A stretch of 45,808 nucleotides of DNA, from contig DBEP01000119.1 of the NCBI GenBank assembly GCA_002294045.1, positions 199 through 46,006 on the forward strand, read 5' to 3'. Origin of the DNA: Lachnoclostridium sp. UBA903. GTDB lineage: Bacteria; Bacillota; Clostridia; Lachnospirales; Lachnospiraceae. The notes under the pieces were generated by a model, which saw nothing but the letters and a program-made list of their open reading frames with translations, ran no database searches and was not told the origin of the DNA. Shown in pieces: positions 1-8,547 of the stretch; the stretch's first letter is position 1; each line of letters begins with the position of its first letter. The position numbers were made by a program, and so were the translations under genes.

Positions 1-1
1 G

Positions 2-121
2 CATTTATACGATGGAGCAGCATATATAGAATTTGAAAATCTCACCACCGGTGGTGCCTGTGTATGCATTAAACTGCCCGTAGTTGAAGCAAACAACTGG
101 ACAATGAATTTTCCAAAATAA
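2..121 (+). CDS. Sensor histidine kinase, C-terminal end (partial)
   Basis: Only the last 39 codons are inside the window; the gene enters from the left edge and stops with TAA at 119-121. The visible end contains a Thr-Thr-Gly-Gly-Ala stretch followed by a hydrophobic strand ending in Ile-Lys-Leu-Pro, which is how the last strand of a HATPase_c (GHKL) domain usually ends in YesM-type kinases. The response regulator starts 12 bases later, so the two very probably form a two-component pair that controls the sugar ABC transporter downstream. Assignment rests on this short motif plus context, since the kinase core is outside the window. Confidence 0.6.
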   Translation, partial: HLYDGAAYIEFENLTTGGACVCIKLPVVEANNWTMNFPK

Positions 122-133
122 GGGGTGATATAG

Positions 134-1741
134 ATGAACCTATTAATTGTTGATGACCAGCCATTTGAAGTAGATGGCCACATTCAAAATATTGATATTA
201 CCACTGGGATATCGCAGATATATAAGGCATATAACGGTGAGGAAGCAAAAAAAATTTTATCTTCTGAACAAATTGACATTATCCTATGTGATATAGAAAT
301 GCCTGTGTGCAATGGGCTTGCGCTCCTGGAATGGATCCGTGAACACGAAATACCCCTGGAATGTATTTTTTTGACCAGCTTTCCCGATTTCGCCTATGCA
401 AAGAAAGCGATCTCCCTGGAATGCCTTGATTATATGCTAAAACCAGTATCAAGGCATGCCTTAAATGATGTTTTAAAAAAGGCAATACAAAAAATATTAT
501 TAAAACGCACACAATCTACGGAGCATCATTATAGCAGCTTATGGTTTGCGCATCAGCCCTATATTATTGATACGCTATGGGCCGATTTGTTGTCCGGTAA
601 AATATCTTCAACCCAGGCAGCCGTCCGCGAACAGATGGTAGAGTTAAATTTCCCCGGGATGGAAGTGGTGAAAATATTGCCTATTTTGATTGATGTCCCA
701 GAATCTGAAAGTACGATTACCGCCAGTAGGAAAGTCATTATTAATAATGTCATGAAGGTTTTAGCTCAGGAGGCTATTGTCGATGATCCGAGTTATGGGG
801 CGTTCATTGAATTCCGTACCGGTTCCTATTTTTTTATCTGTTATGAAGAATGTGGTTTAGAGGATTGTACGGAAAGACTTTTGGAAAGGTGTAGCAAGTT
901 TATCGATGACTGTGAGAAAATTCTGCACTTCACACCAAATTGTTATATTGGCAAGGCGATATTTTCGTTCCAGTTAAAAGAACTTGCGGAATATCTATTA
1001 GCGATTAGTCGTAATGTTCTTCCAAAGGATACACATGTATTTCCCTATGATTTATGGAAAGAGTGTAATAGCGATGTTACACTTCCGGATATGAATATAA
1101 TAAGATCATTGATTAAGAAACATTTATATGAGGATGTCAAGCTTTATTACACGGAATATTTTGATGCTCTGTTAAAAGAGCATGTAATTATCAACCATCA
1201 GCTTTTTGTTGTAAAACAGGATTTTTTGCAGGTTTTTTATAGCTATGCACGAGATAATGAAATTAACATGAATACTTTTTGGGAAAATAGTAGTATTCAA
1301 AAGCTATACCCACTGGCAGATTCCTCTGTTTCCTGTTTTCTCAAATTAATTGCTGAACTGTGTATGATGGCCTCAGAGAAAGTACATCAGTTTTCCCAAC
1401 CCCAGTCCGTTATCGACCAGGCCGTTGTATATATCCATGAACATTTGAAAGATGATATTACCCGTGAGGATGTCGCTCTATCTGTTTGTATGAATTCAGA
1501 TTATTTTGCGAAAATGTTTAAGAAAAAAACAGGTTTACTTATTTCGGAGTATATACTCAAGTGCCGAATGACCCTTGCCCAAGAGTTGCTGAAACGTGAT
1601 ATGTCAATAATGAATATTGCCATGGAAATAGGATTTAATAGTTCATCATATTTTTCAACAACATTTAAACGGTATACCGGAAAGAGCCCGCAGGAATATA
1701 AGAAAGAGAATTTAAAAGCTAAAGACCACATTGGTACCTAA
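134..1741 (+). CDS. YesN-type response regulator with AraC-family DNA-binding domain
   Basis: Cytoplasmic two-component regulator of 535 aa. Residues 1-118 form a receiver domain: acidic pair Asp7-Asp8, phospho-acceptor Asp53 in LCDIEMP, and Lys103 in the conserved KP. The last 100 residues (about 428-526) are a two-helix-turn-helix AraC domain, with the typical GFNSSSYFSTTFKRYTGKSP segment. The 300-residue middle has no motif I recognise, as is usual for YesN proteins. An AGGGGTGAT ribosome site lies just before the ATG. It follows a kinase end and precedes an extracellular solute-binding protein and two LplB/YtcP-type permeases, the standard arrangement for kinase/regulator control of oligosaccharide or glycoside importers. 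Confidence 0.93.
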   Translation: MNLLIVDDQPFEVDGHIQNIDITTGISQIYKAYNGEEAKKILSSEQIDIILCDIEMPVCNGLALLEWIREHEIPLECIFLTSFPDFAYAKKAISLECLDYMLKPVSRHALNDVLKKAIQKILLKRTQSTEHHYSSLWFAHQPYIIDTLWADLLSGKISSTQAAVREQMVELNFPGMEVVKILPILIDVPESESTITASRKVIINNVMKVLAQEAIVDDPSYGAFIEFRTGSYFFICYEECGLEDCTERLLERCSKFIDDCEKILHFTPNCYIGKAIFSFQLKELAEYLLAISRNVLPKDTHVFPYDLWKECNSDVTLPDMNIIRSLIKKHLYEDVKLYYTEYFDALLKEHVIINHQLFVVKQDFLQVFYSYARDNEINMNTFWENSSIQKLYPLADSSVSCFLKLIAELCMMASEKVHQFSQPQSVIDQAVVYIHEHLKDDITREDVALSVCMNSDYFAKMFKKKTGLLISEYILKCRMTLAQELLKRDMSIMNIAMEIGFNSSSYFSTTFKRYTGKSPQEYKKENLKAKDHIGT

Positions 1742-1744
1742 AAG

Positions 1745-1812
1745 TGGGAGTATCGCACGAGAATATGAAGGATTAATTATTTCATGTCAGAAGCGATACA
1801 CCCCATTTTTAT
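1745..1812 (+). terminator. Probable intrinsic terminator after the response regulator
   Basis: A long imperfect stem pairs 1745-1756 (GTGGGAGTATCG) with 1795-1806 (CGATACACCCCA), with an inner ATGAA/TTCAT stem, followed by a short T-rich tract. It lies between the regulator stop codon and the transporter genes, so the importer may have its own promoter in 1813-2010. Some stem pairs are G-U. Confidence 0.5.
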
Positions 1813-2025
1813 TCAGGGATTTTATTTTGCTGATTTTTTGTCAGGTAATATTTGTATTAGGACTTTCGCATATCATGAACTGTTGAAATGGTTATTTTAT
1901 GTTTATTATAGGTTAAAAAGCCTTGATTTTTGAAGTTAAAAGTCTTGTCTGTTGATGCCCAAAATAGCTGTTGGCTATATACTTTAATTGTTACAAAAAC
2001 TATTGTAGTAAAAGGAGAAAGGGTT

Positions 2026-3573
2026 ATGAGGAAAAAGATAGGTTTGTTACTGGCAACAGCAATACTAGTTGGTACTCTTGCAGCATGTGGTAGTTCTAAG
2101 ACGGATAACGCTTCTAATGAAATAACTGGAAAGGCTGAGGATGATTCCGGCAAAGATGTAACTGATAATGGTACATATGAGAAATTGACACTGGTTCTTT
2201 CTTTGAATGGAACTGAGCCGGCTGATAAGGGGCTTGTTGAAGAGGAAATTAGTAAGATAACCAGAGAAAAAATTGGTGCGGAAGTTACAATACAATATAT
2301 CAGTGGTTCTACCTATGCAGATCAGCTGAATTTAATGTTGGCTTCTGAGGAGAAGGCGGATGTGGTATATGTGCTATCTGCAGCTAATGGTGTACAAATG
2401 ACTATTAACGGAGCATTTCATCCGCTGGAAGATCTGATTGCAAATTATGGTCAGGGGATTGTTGATGCGTTGGGGAAGGATATTGCTTATTCGATCGATG
2501 CAGGTGGCGGCGTTTATTTATTACCAACAGTGAAGGAAACAGCTAAGGGTGCGGCTATTATTGCCAGAAAAGATATTCTTGATGAGCTGGGTATTGATCC
2601 GGAAACCATTAATTCAATGAAGGATTATGAGGATGTACTAAAGCAAGTGAAAGCGAAATACCCGGATATGATTCCGTTCTTACCGGCAAGCATGTATAGT
2701 AATATTGGACTGACAGTTGTCAACGGAGCAGATCGTTTATATGATCAAATTGGTGTATTAATGGACGTCAACGCAAAAGATATTAAAGTGGAAGATGTAT
2801 ACGCCTCAGAACGCTATAAAGAGCATGTAACCCTTATGCGTAATTGGTATGAGGCTGGACTTATCAGTAAAGATGTTCTTGCTCAGTCGAAAGAAATTGC
2901 AACGCTTACACAAGCTGGAAGATTATTTTCGTATGTCAATATGCAAAAGCCGGGACAGGCTCAGATTCAATCGAATAATATGGGACATGAAATGTGCCTT
3001 GTTATACCGGGTGATGTAGCTATTGTCTCTGATACAGAAACTTTGTTAGCTACAACATATGCAATTCCGTATTATGCAGAAAATCCTGAATTATCCATGA
3101 AACTTTTAAATCTGATGTATTCTGATGCGGATATTGCTAATTTGCTTGGATGCGGTGTTGAGGGTGTACACTATGTAGTTACGCCTGATGGATTTGCTGA
3201 TTTTGCCAATGGTCTTACATCAACAACTACAGGTTATTATTATAATAATCAGCTTGCTGCTATTGGTAACGAATTTTTGACTCACCCTTGGAAAGGTAAT
3301 GATGCTGATGTTTGGTCACAATATAAGACTTTTAATGATAATGCGATAATTTCCCCGGCCCGTGGTTTCATCTTTGATCCAACACCGGTGCAATCAAAAT
3401 ATGCGGCAGTTCAAAGTGTCGTTAATGAATATAGAGAATCGCTGGAATATGGCATAGTAGATCCGAAGGAAGTATTGCCAGAATTCATTTCAAAGCTTGG
3501 AAATGCTGGAATGGGTGACGTAATTGCAGAAAAACAGAAGCAGTTAGATACTTGGCTTGAAAACAGGAAATAA
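2026..3573 (+). CDS. Extracellular solute-binding lipoprotein of a sugar ABC importer
   Basis: Captures the substrate outside the membrane for the two permeases that follow. I chose ATG 2026 (515 aa) because AAAGGAGAAAGG lies just upstream and translation opens with a lipoprotein signal: basic MRKK, a hydrophobic stretch, and lipobox LAAC with Cys21. An in-frame upstream extension to 1930 lacks a signal peptide and is not used. The long Asp/Glu/Asn-rich mature part resembles family 1 extracellular solute-binding proteins with the DUF3502-type C-terminus found with LplB/YtcP permeases. From context the ligand is probably a plant glycoside or oligosaccharide. No ATPase is encoded here, which is normal because these importers often share an MsmX-type ATPase encoded elsewhere. 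Confidence 0.9.
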   Translation: MRKKIGLLLATAILVGTLAACGSSKTDNASNEITGKAEDDSGKDVTDNGTYEKLTLVLSLNGTEPADKGLVEEEISKITREKIGAEVTIQYISGSTYADQLNLMLASEEKADVVYVLSAANGVQMTINGAFHPLEDLIANYGQGIVDALGKDIAYSIDAGGGVYLLPTVKETAKGAAIIARKDILDELGIDPETINSMKDYEDVLKQVKAKYPDMIPFLPASMYSNIGLTVVNGADRLYDQIGVLMDVNAKDIKVEDVYASERYKEHVTLMRNWYEAGLISKDVLAQSKEIATLTQAGRLFSYVNMQKPGQAQIQSNNMGHEMCLVIPGDVAIVSDTETLLATTYAIPYYAENPELSMKLLNLMYSDADIANLLGCGVEGVHYVVTPDGFADFANGLTSTTTGYYYNNQLAAIGNEFLTHPWKGNDADVWSQYKTFNDNAIISPARGFIFDPTPVQSKYAAVQSVVNEYRESLEYGIVDPKEVLPEFISKLGNAGMGDVIAEKQKQLDTWLENRK

Positions 3574-3644
3574 TTATGTGGGGTTGCTATAAAATTTATA
3601 ACTTAGATTTTATAGTGGCCCTAAATAAATGGAAGGGAAGATAT

Positions 3645-4589
3645 ATGCGGGATATAGCAGTGAAAAAGAAAAAAGCAGACACCGTCAAATTTAACAGACG
3701 TAATCTGCCGTTAGTGTTGATGATGATACCGGGGCTGGGGTACTTGCTTATTAATAATTATATTCCGATGTTTGGAGTAATTGTGGCATTTAAGAACTTT
3801 AAGTATAGTAAAGGAATTTTGGGTAGTGAATGGAATGGCCTTTCGAATTTTGAATTCCTCATTCATAGCCCGGACTTTTTTGTGATTACAAGAAATACAA
3901 TCCTATATAACTTGGCATTTCTTTTTATAAATACGATAGTGGCAATTGCTTTTGCGATTTTCTTTGATCAGCTTCGGTCTAAACTTGCCTTGAAATTGTA
4001 TCAGACAATCATGCTCTTACCTTATATGATTTCAATGGTTATTGTAAGTTATATCTGCTATGCATTTTTAAGCCCTGAATCTGGATTTATTAATAAAAGT
4101 ATTTTGGAGCCCTTAGGATTTAAGAGTATATCATGGTATGCGGATGCGGGGAAATGGATATTTATTTTACCAATCGTTAATTTCTGGAAGAACGTAGGGT
4201 ATTTGGTTATTATATATTTTACATCCGTGATTGGGGTTGATAAAACTTATTATGAGGCGGCTAGGATTGATGGTGCGAGCCGTTGGCAAGAGATTAGCAG
4301 AATCACACTTCCGTTGATACGGCCGACAATTATTACAATGTCCATCCTGGCAATCGGAAGAATCTTCAATTCGGATTTTGGCTTGTTTTATCAGGTGCCA
4401 ATGAATTCAGGAGTTATTTATAAGACAACAGATGTTATTACTACATTTGTGTATCGTGCGTTATTGCAGCAGGGCGATATCGGAATGTCCTCGGCTGCGG
4501 GCTTATATCAGGCAATCGTTGGATTTATTCTTGTATTAGTGACAAATCAGATTGTCCGTAAACTCGATAATGATAACAGCATGTTTTAG
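3645..4589 (+). CDS. Sugar ABC transporter permease, LplB-like
   Basis: Integral membrane subunit of 314 aa with about six hydrophobic helices. The EAA loop that docks the ATPase is visible as YEAARIDGASRWQEISRITL near residue 205. Start ATG 3645 follows GGAAGGGA; an in-frame TTG-type extension to 3576 has no convincing ribosome site. It lies 71 bases after the binding-protein gene and overlaps nothing. The next permease starts 10 bases after its stop. It matches the LplB member of LplB/YtcP permease pairs. Confidence 0.92.
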   Translation: MRDIAVKKKKADTVKFNRRNLPLVLMMIPGLGYLLINNYIPMFGVIVAFKNFKYSKGILGSEWNGLSNFEFLIHSPDFFVITRNTILYNLAFLFINTIVAIAFAIFFDQLRSKLALKLYQTIMLLPYMISMVIVSYICYAFLSPESGFINKSILEPLGFKSISWYADAGKWIFILPIVNFWKNVGYLVIIYFTSVIGVDKTYYEAARIDGASRWQEISRITLPLIRPTIITMSILAIGRIFNSDFGLFYQVPMNSGVIYKTTDVITTFVYRALLQQGDIGMSSAAGLYQAIVGFILVLVTNQIVRKLDNDNSMF

Positions 4590-4599
4590 GAGGTGGACA

Positions 4600-5496
4600 A
4601 TGAACAAGATTTTAAAGAGGCTTAGCCCAGGTTATGCCATTGGCCATATTTTAACAATAACCTTTTGCCTGACATGCTTCTTACCATTCATTTTGTTGGT
4701 TTCAGCATCATTTACAGAAGAATTTACACTGATCCGTGAAGGCTATCGGTTTTGGCCGTCAATCATTTCCTTGGAGGCATACAAATATTTAGGGATGCAG
4801 CTCTCCCAAATTGTCCGCGCCTATGGAATTACTGTTTTTATTACGGTAGTAGGAACGGCCGCAAGCCTGGTAATAACATCCTTGTTAGCCTGGGCCTTAT
4901 CGAGAAGAGATTTACCCCATCGGTCATTCTTTAATTTTTTGTTGTTTTTTACAATGCTGTTTAATGGTGGGCTTGTACCAACCTATATATTTTACACAAG
5001 GTACCTGGGCATTAAGAACACGATCTGGGCGTTGATCATTCCGGGACTTTTGATGAGTGCTTTTAATGTTTTTATTATGCGGAGCTATTTCCAAAACAAT
5101 ATTCCCCATGAAGTTATAGAAGCTTGTAAGATAGACGGGGCTTCGGAAATACAGATATTCAATAAAATGGTTATACCGCTGGCACCTTCTATTTTAGCCG
5201 CAGTCGGACTTCTGGTGGGAATCGCTTATTGGAATGACTGGTTTAATGGCATGACCTATGTAACAGAAGCAAGGCTCTATAGCATCCAAAACCTTCTGAC
5301 CCGTATCATTCAAAATGCCCAATATATCAATACGATGGGAGCGCAAAGCGGTGTGGCAATGGATACAAGCCAGATACCATCGACTTCGGTGCGGATGGCG
5401 ATTGCAGTCATTGGTGTACTCCCGATTCTCGTGATTTATCCGTTTTTCCAGAGGTTTTTTGTGAAAGGTATTGCCATTGGGGCAGTGAAAGGGTGA
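4600..5496 (+). CDS. Carbohydrate ABC transporter permease, YtcP/LplC-like
   Basis: Second permease, 298 aa, with a hydrophobic N-terminal helix, about six membrane segments and the EAA loop IEACKIDGASEIQIFNKMVI near residue 185. The start ATG 4600 is preceded by AGGAGGTGGACA, a near-perfect ribosome site, and the C-terminus ends in the typical FFVKGIAIGAVKG of this family. It should form a heterodimer with the preceding permease. Eight bases separate its stop from the next gene, so the glycoside-cleaving genes downstream are very probably in the same transcript. Confidence 0.93.
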   Translation: MNKILKRLSPGYAIGHILTITFCLTCFLPFILLVSASFTEEFTLIREGYRFWPSIISLEAYKYLGMQLSQIVRAYGITVFITVVGTAASLVITSLLAWALSRRDLPHRSFFNFLLFFTMLFNGGLVPTYIFYTRYLGIKNTIWALIIPGLLMSAFNVFIMRSYFQNNIPHEVIEACKIDGASEIQIFNKMVIPLAPSILAAVGLLVGIAYWNDWFNGMTYVTEARLYSIQNLLTRIIQNAQYINTMGAQSGVAMDTSQIPSTSVRMAIAVIGVLPILVIYPFFQRFFVKGIAIGAVKG

Positions 5497-5503
5497 GTGC
5501 AAT

Positions 5504-5893
5504 ATGTTATTCAGTAATATGATAAGTCAATATGGTGCAGCAAACATTGAAAAAAACGGTGAAACCATTGGTATACAATTTGAGTTTGAATTACCTGATT
5601 TGCCCAATGCCAGCATTGCCCTATTTGAAAAAGTCCAGGTTTATATCGATGGTGAGCTTTTTGAAGGAAAGAATATAAAAATTTCTACTGACCGTTGGAA
5701 CTTTTTTGGCTTAGATGAAATTCTGGATTTTTTAGAAGTGCGTTGGGGTTATGGTAAAAGGGCAGTGATCCGTGTGCTAAAAGATGGTGGTGTAACATCT
5801 GGTTGCCATGAAATAAAATGTCTGCTGACGTACCGTGGTGAAATGCAGCCAAGGTATGATTCGATCGGGTGCCGTAAATTGACCTTTGTATAA
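5504..5893 (+). CDS. C-glycoside deglycosidase beta subunit-like protein (DUF6379 type), copy 1
   Basis: Small soluble protein, 129 aa, no signal peptide or membrane segment, rich in alternating hydrophobic/polar residues as expected for a beta sandwich. It has the features I associate with DUF6379: a short N-terminal region, a YIDGELFEGKNIKIS-like strand pair, the central LDFLEVRWGYGKRAVIRVLK, and a C-terminal Leu-Thr-Tyr-Arg. The known members (DgpB, DfgB, CarB types) form a tight complex with a TIM-barrel alpha subunit and shape its active site. The next gene is such an alpha subunit, 40 bases downstream. Family membership is recognised by pattern and context, not by a database search. Confidence 0.75.
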   Translation: MLFSNMISQYGAANIEKNGETIGIQFEFELPDLPNASIALFEKVQVYIDGELFEGKNIKISTDRWNFFGLDEILDFLEVRWGYGKRAVIRVLKDGGVTSGCHEIKCLLTYRGEMQPRYDSIGCRKLTFV

Positions 5894-5933
5894 TTTGATA
5901 ATAAGGAAGAGTTTGGTAAAGGAGGGGATTCCT

Positions 5934-6920
5934 ATGGCGTGTATTCGTAGGGGTGTTTCATTTTGCAGTTATTTATATGAATTTTACCGTGGAGACATGA
6001 CGCTTGAGGATTGTTTTCGGGAAACGGCAGCAGCCGGTATTGAAGGGATAGAGATTTTAGCAGATTATATGCTTCCGGGATATCCGAATATTTCAAATGA
6101 ATTTGTTGACCAATGGCATACTCTTATAGGAAAATATAATGTTATTCCCGTGTGTTTGGGATTGTTTAATACGGTCAATCCGATTGGGAACATCAGTATG
6201 GATACGGATGAAATGGTTGGAGCCCTGAAAAAAGATTTGCATATTGCCTTTAGGCTGGGCTTTTCCAGTGTAAGGATGGGGGCAAATACCCCAGTTGAGG
6301 TGGCAGAAGCAGCTTTATCGGAAGCTGAAAGGCTGCAGGTAAAACTGGGCTATGAAATCCATCCTCCCTTATCGATGGATTCCCAATGGTTTACGGAGCG
6401 CCTTGACCTTATCAAAAGAACCAAAACAGAATATATTGGTTTTATTCCAGACATGGGGATATTTGCAAAACATGCCAATCCGATCCATAAGGAATGGTTC
6501 GTAAGAAGAGGTGTACGCCGCTCTGTGGCAGATTCCATCTGTAAGCTGTATGCAGAAGAAAAATCAAAAGACGAGGCTGAAAATGAGTCGGGGGCATTAG
6601 GATTATCCACCCTGGAAAAAGAATATCTAGGAGATGTATTCAGAGCGAATAATGAAAACCCAGATAACATTTTAAAATATAAGGATTATTTTTATCATTT
6701 TCACGGAAAGTTTTATGAAATGGATGAATCCTGTAATGAAACAAGTCTGAATTATGAAGCGGTCATAAAAAATCTTCTCAGTACGGACTATGAGGGCTTT
6801 ATATGCAGTGAATATGAAGGATCAAGACACCTTTCGGATATTATGGTGGTGGAAAGCTGCGAGCAACTTAGGAGACATCAAGTCATGCTTAAAAGATATA
6901 TTAAAAATTCAATAGGATAG
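5934..6920 (+). CDS. C-glycoside deglycosidase alpha subunit-like TIM-barrel protein, copy 1
   Basis: Cytoplasmic protein of 328 aa in the sugar phosphate isomerase/epimerase (xylose-isomerase-like) superfamily. Candidate metal ligands typical of the fold are Glu141 in LGYEIHPP, Asp173 in FIPDMGIF, His257 in HFHGKFY, and Glu293 or Glu295 in CSEYEG. The HGKFY and PDMGIF motifs are shared with copy 2. Characterised relatives paired with a DUF6379 subunit use a divalent metal to cleave the C-C bond of 3-oxo-C-glycosides. Start ATG 5934 follows AAAGGAGGGGA; the in-frame TTG at 5886 would overlap the upstream gene and lacks such a site. Alternatives are a simple ketose epimerase or a 3-keto-O-glycoside lyase, but pairing with the small subunit favours a deglycosidase. 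Confidence 0.78.
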   Translation: MACIRRGVSFCSYLYEFYRGDMTLEDCFRETAAAGIEGIEILADYMLPGYPNISNEFVDQWHTLIGKYNVIPVCLGLFNTVNPIGNISMDTDEMVGALKKDLHIAFRLGFSSVRMGANTPVEVAEAALSEAERLQVKLGYEIHPPLSMDSQWFTERLDLIKRTKTEYIGFIPDMGIFAKHANPIHKEWFVRRGVRRSVADSICKLYAEEKSKDEAENESGALGLSTLEKEYLGDVFRANNENPDNILKYKDYFYHFHGKFYEMDESCNETSLNYEAVIKNLLSTDYEGFICSEYEGSRHLSDIMVVESCEQLRRHQVMLKRYIKNSIG

Positions 6921-7030
6921 ATAAATTTTTTGTTTATTGAGTTGTGTATTACAGCAAAGAATCTTTGGGTTTCTGCTGTATTGGCATAGTAGATATGAGG
7001 TATCTATTACGGAGAAAGGAAATAGGTGAA

Positions 7031-7438
7031 ATGGCATCAGCATTTGATATTAATATAATTCAGGAAGGTTCTATACAAAATATAATTTATCATGACATTG
7101 AGGCAGGATTTCAGTTTAACATTCGCCTAACTGCTTATCGGGGAACGCACTTATCCTGCATTGAATCCTTTGAGGTAATGTTGGATGAAAAAAAAGTGAA
7201 TGATAGGGATATTCGCTTTTGCTTAAACGGTAAAGAATTTCTGCCGGTACAACTTAAAGATCTGTCACAGGAATACTGGTTTGTTTTGGATGAGGCGGTA
7301 ATTAAAGTTCTAAACGGGGAAAAGCTAAGTGGTACACACCGGATTTACGTGAAATATTCTTATAGGGTTCCTTATACGGGATATTATGGCAACTATATGG
7401 TACTAGAGGGTATCGGTGCCCAGAGCACCAGTATATAG
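7031..7438 (+). CDS. C-glycoside deglycosidase beta subunit-like protein (DUF6379 type), copy 2
   Basis: A second small protein of the same architecture, 135 aa from ATG 7031, with no signal or membrane segment. It shares with copy 1 the Phe-rich start after an Ile-Gln segment, a mid-protein Asp-Arg-Asp-Ile-Arg strand corresponding to Lys-Ile-Ser-Thr-Asp in copy 1, and the C-terminal VKYSYRVPYTGYYG, which parallels LLTYRGEMQPRY. Overall identity is low, so the duplication is old. Upstream GGAGAAAGG and AGGTGA support 7031; extension to 6944 lacks a ribosome site. It is followed by alpha copy 2 after 17 bases, repeating the beta-alpha order. Confidence 0.68.
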   Translation: MASAFDINIIQEGSIQNIIYHDIEAGFQFNIRLTAYRGTHLSCIESFEVMLDEKKVNDRDIRFCLNGKEFLPVQLKDLSQEYWFVLDEAVIKVLNGEKLSGTHRIYVKYSYRVPYTGYYGNYMVLEGIGAQSTSI

Positions 7439-7455
7439 ATTAAGGAGGAAAAATT

Positions 7456-8409
7456 GTGATAGAGATGAGTGTAAGTCTATATAGTTTTTCAATGAAATTT
7501 TTTGACCGCAGCTATAACCTGGAGCAGTGCATAAAAAAGGCTCATGAATTAGGTTTTAAAGGGATTGAAATAGTTGCGGCGCAGATGATAGAAAATTACC
7601 CATATCCTACCCAAGAATGGTGCCAGTGGTTTTGTGAAATACTTAAAAAATATGATATGCAGCCATTAAGTTATAGTGCATATATTGATATGGGACAGAA
7701 TACAGGCCGGGATCTGACGGAAGAAGAAATTATGCAGTGTACAATGAACGACATCATATATGCTAACCGTATGGGATTTTCGATTGTACGTACCCAACAT
7801 GCAATTTCACCGAAGATATTGAGGAAGCTTATTCCTTTTGCTGAAAAATGGAATGTATCGGTCGGGGTTGAGCTACATGCACCGCATAGTTGGAAAACAG
7901 AGGTATGGCAGGAGTATGCCCAATTATTTAAAGAAGAAGGCAGTGATTATATCGGGGTTGTTCCGGATATGGGTATTTTTCAGGAACATCCGCATCGACC
8001 GTTCCAAACAGTAATGGTAGAAAGCGGCATCATCAGGCAAAATGTAGAGAAGATCATATCTGATTTTGAAAAGGGAATGACTAAAAAAGATCTTTTAGTG
8101 AAATATCATATTGAGGATATAAAGCAGGCTGGGGTAATCAATACCATGTATGAAACATTCAGAAAAGCAAACCTTGAAGATTTGAAGAATATGATTCCTT
8201 ACAGTAAGTACATACATGGCAAGTTCTACTATATCGATGAACAGGGACAAGATTCTTGTATTCCTTATGACAGGATTGTCAATATAATAAAAAATGAGGG
8301 ATTTAAAGGCCATATTGCAGCAGAATATGAAGGGCATTTTTCGGATGGGACAATCGACTGTACTGAGCAGCTGGGGCGCTTTTCAAATATGATGCAGCGT
8401 TTATTGTAG
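7456..8409 (+). CDS. C-glycoside deglycosidase alpha subunit-like TIM-barrel protein, copy 2
   Basis: Cytoplasmic isomerase-like TIM barrel of 317 aa, starting at GTG 7456 seven bases after AAGGAGG. Probable metal ligands align with those of copy 1: Glu139 in VGVELHAPH, Asp171 in VVPDMGIF, His254 in YIHGKFYYID, and Glu290 or Glu292 in AAEYEGH. The two alpha subunits share these motifs but differ in most of the barrel, and copy 2 lacks the 20-residue charged insertion at about residues 205-235 of copy 1. Different substrate ranges, for example different aglycones, are an inference. The gene is the fourth of the two tandem beta-alpha pairs. Confidence 0.77.
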   Translation: MIEMSVSLYSFSMKFFDRSYNLEQCIKKAHELGFKGIEIVAAQMIENYPYPTQEWCQWFCEILKKYDMQPLSYSAYIDMGQNTGRDLTEEEIMQCTMNDIIYANRMGFSIVRTQHAISPKILRKLIPFAEKWNVSVGVELHAPHSWKTEVWQEYAQLFKEEGSDYIGVVPDMGIFQEHPHRPFQTVMVESGIIRQNVEKIISDFEKGMTKKDLLVKYHIEDIKQAGVINTMYETFRKANLEDLKNMIPYSKYIHGKFYYIDEQGQDSCIPYDRIVNIIKNEGFKGHIAAEYEGHFSDGTIDCTEQLGRFSNMMQRLL

Positions 8410-8547
8410 ATATAAAGAAGGTGTGCACAGGATGTTGCAGATGCTTTAGGGCTGAGAGAACAAAATTATCTGTGTGTCATCAATGACAAATGGAATGGTT
8501 GGATTTGATACTTTACAATTACTGTATAAGAAAATAGGAGGACAGTC

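Noticed and set aside
8431..8508. 25-codon frame between alpha copy 2 and the oxidoreductase (DVADALGLREQNYLCVIND ...)
   Set aside because: It looks protein-like but has no start codon, no ribosome site and no recognisable family; too short to call a gene remnant with confidence.
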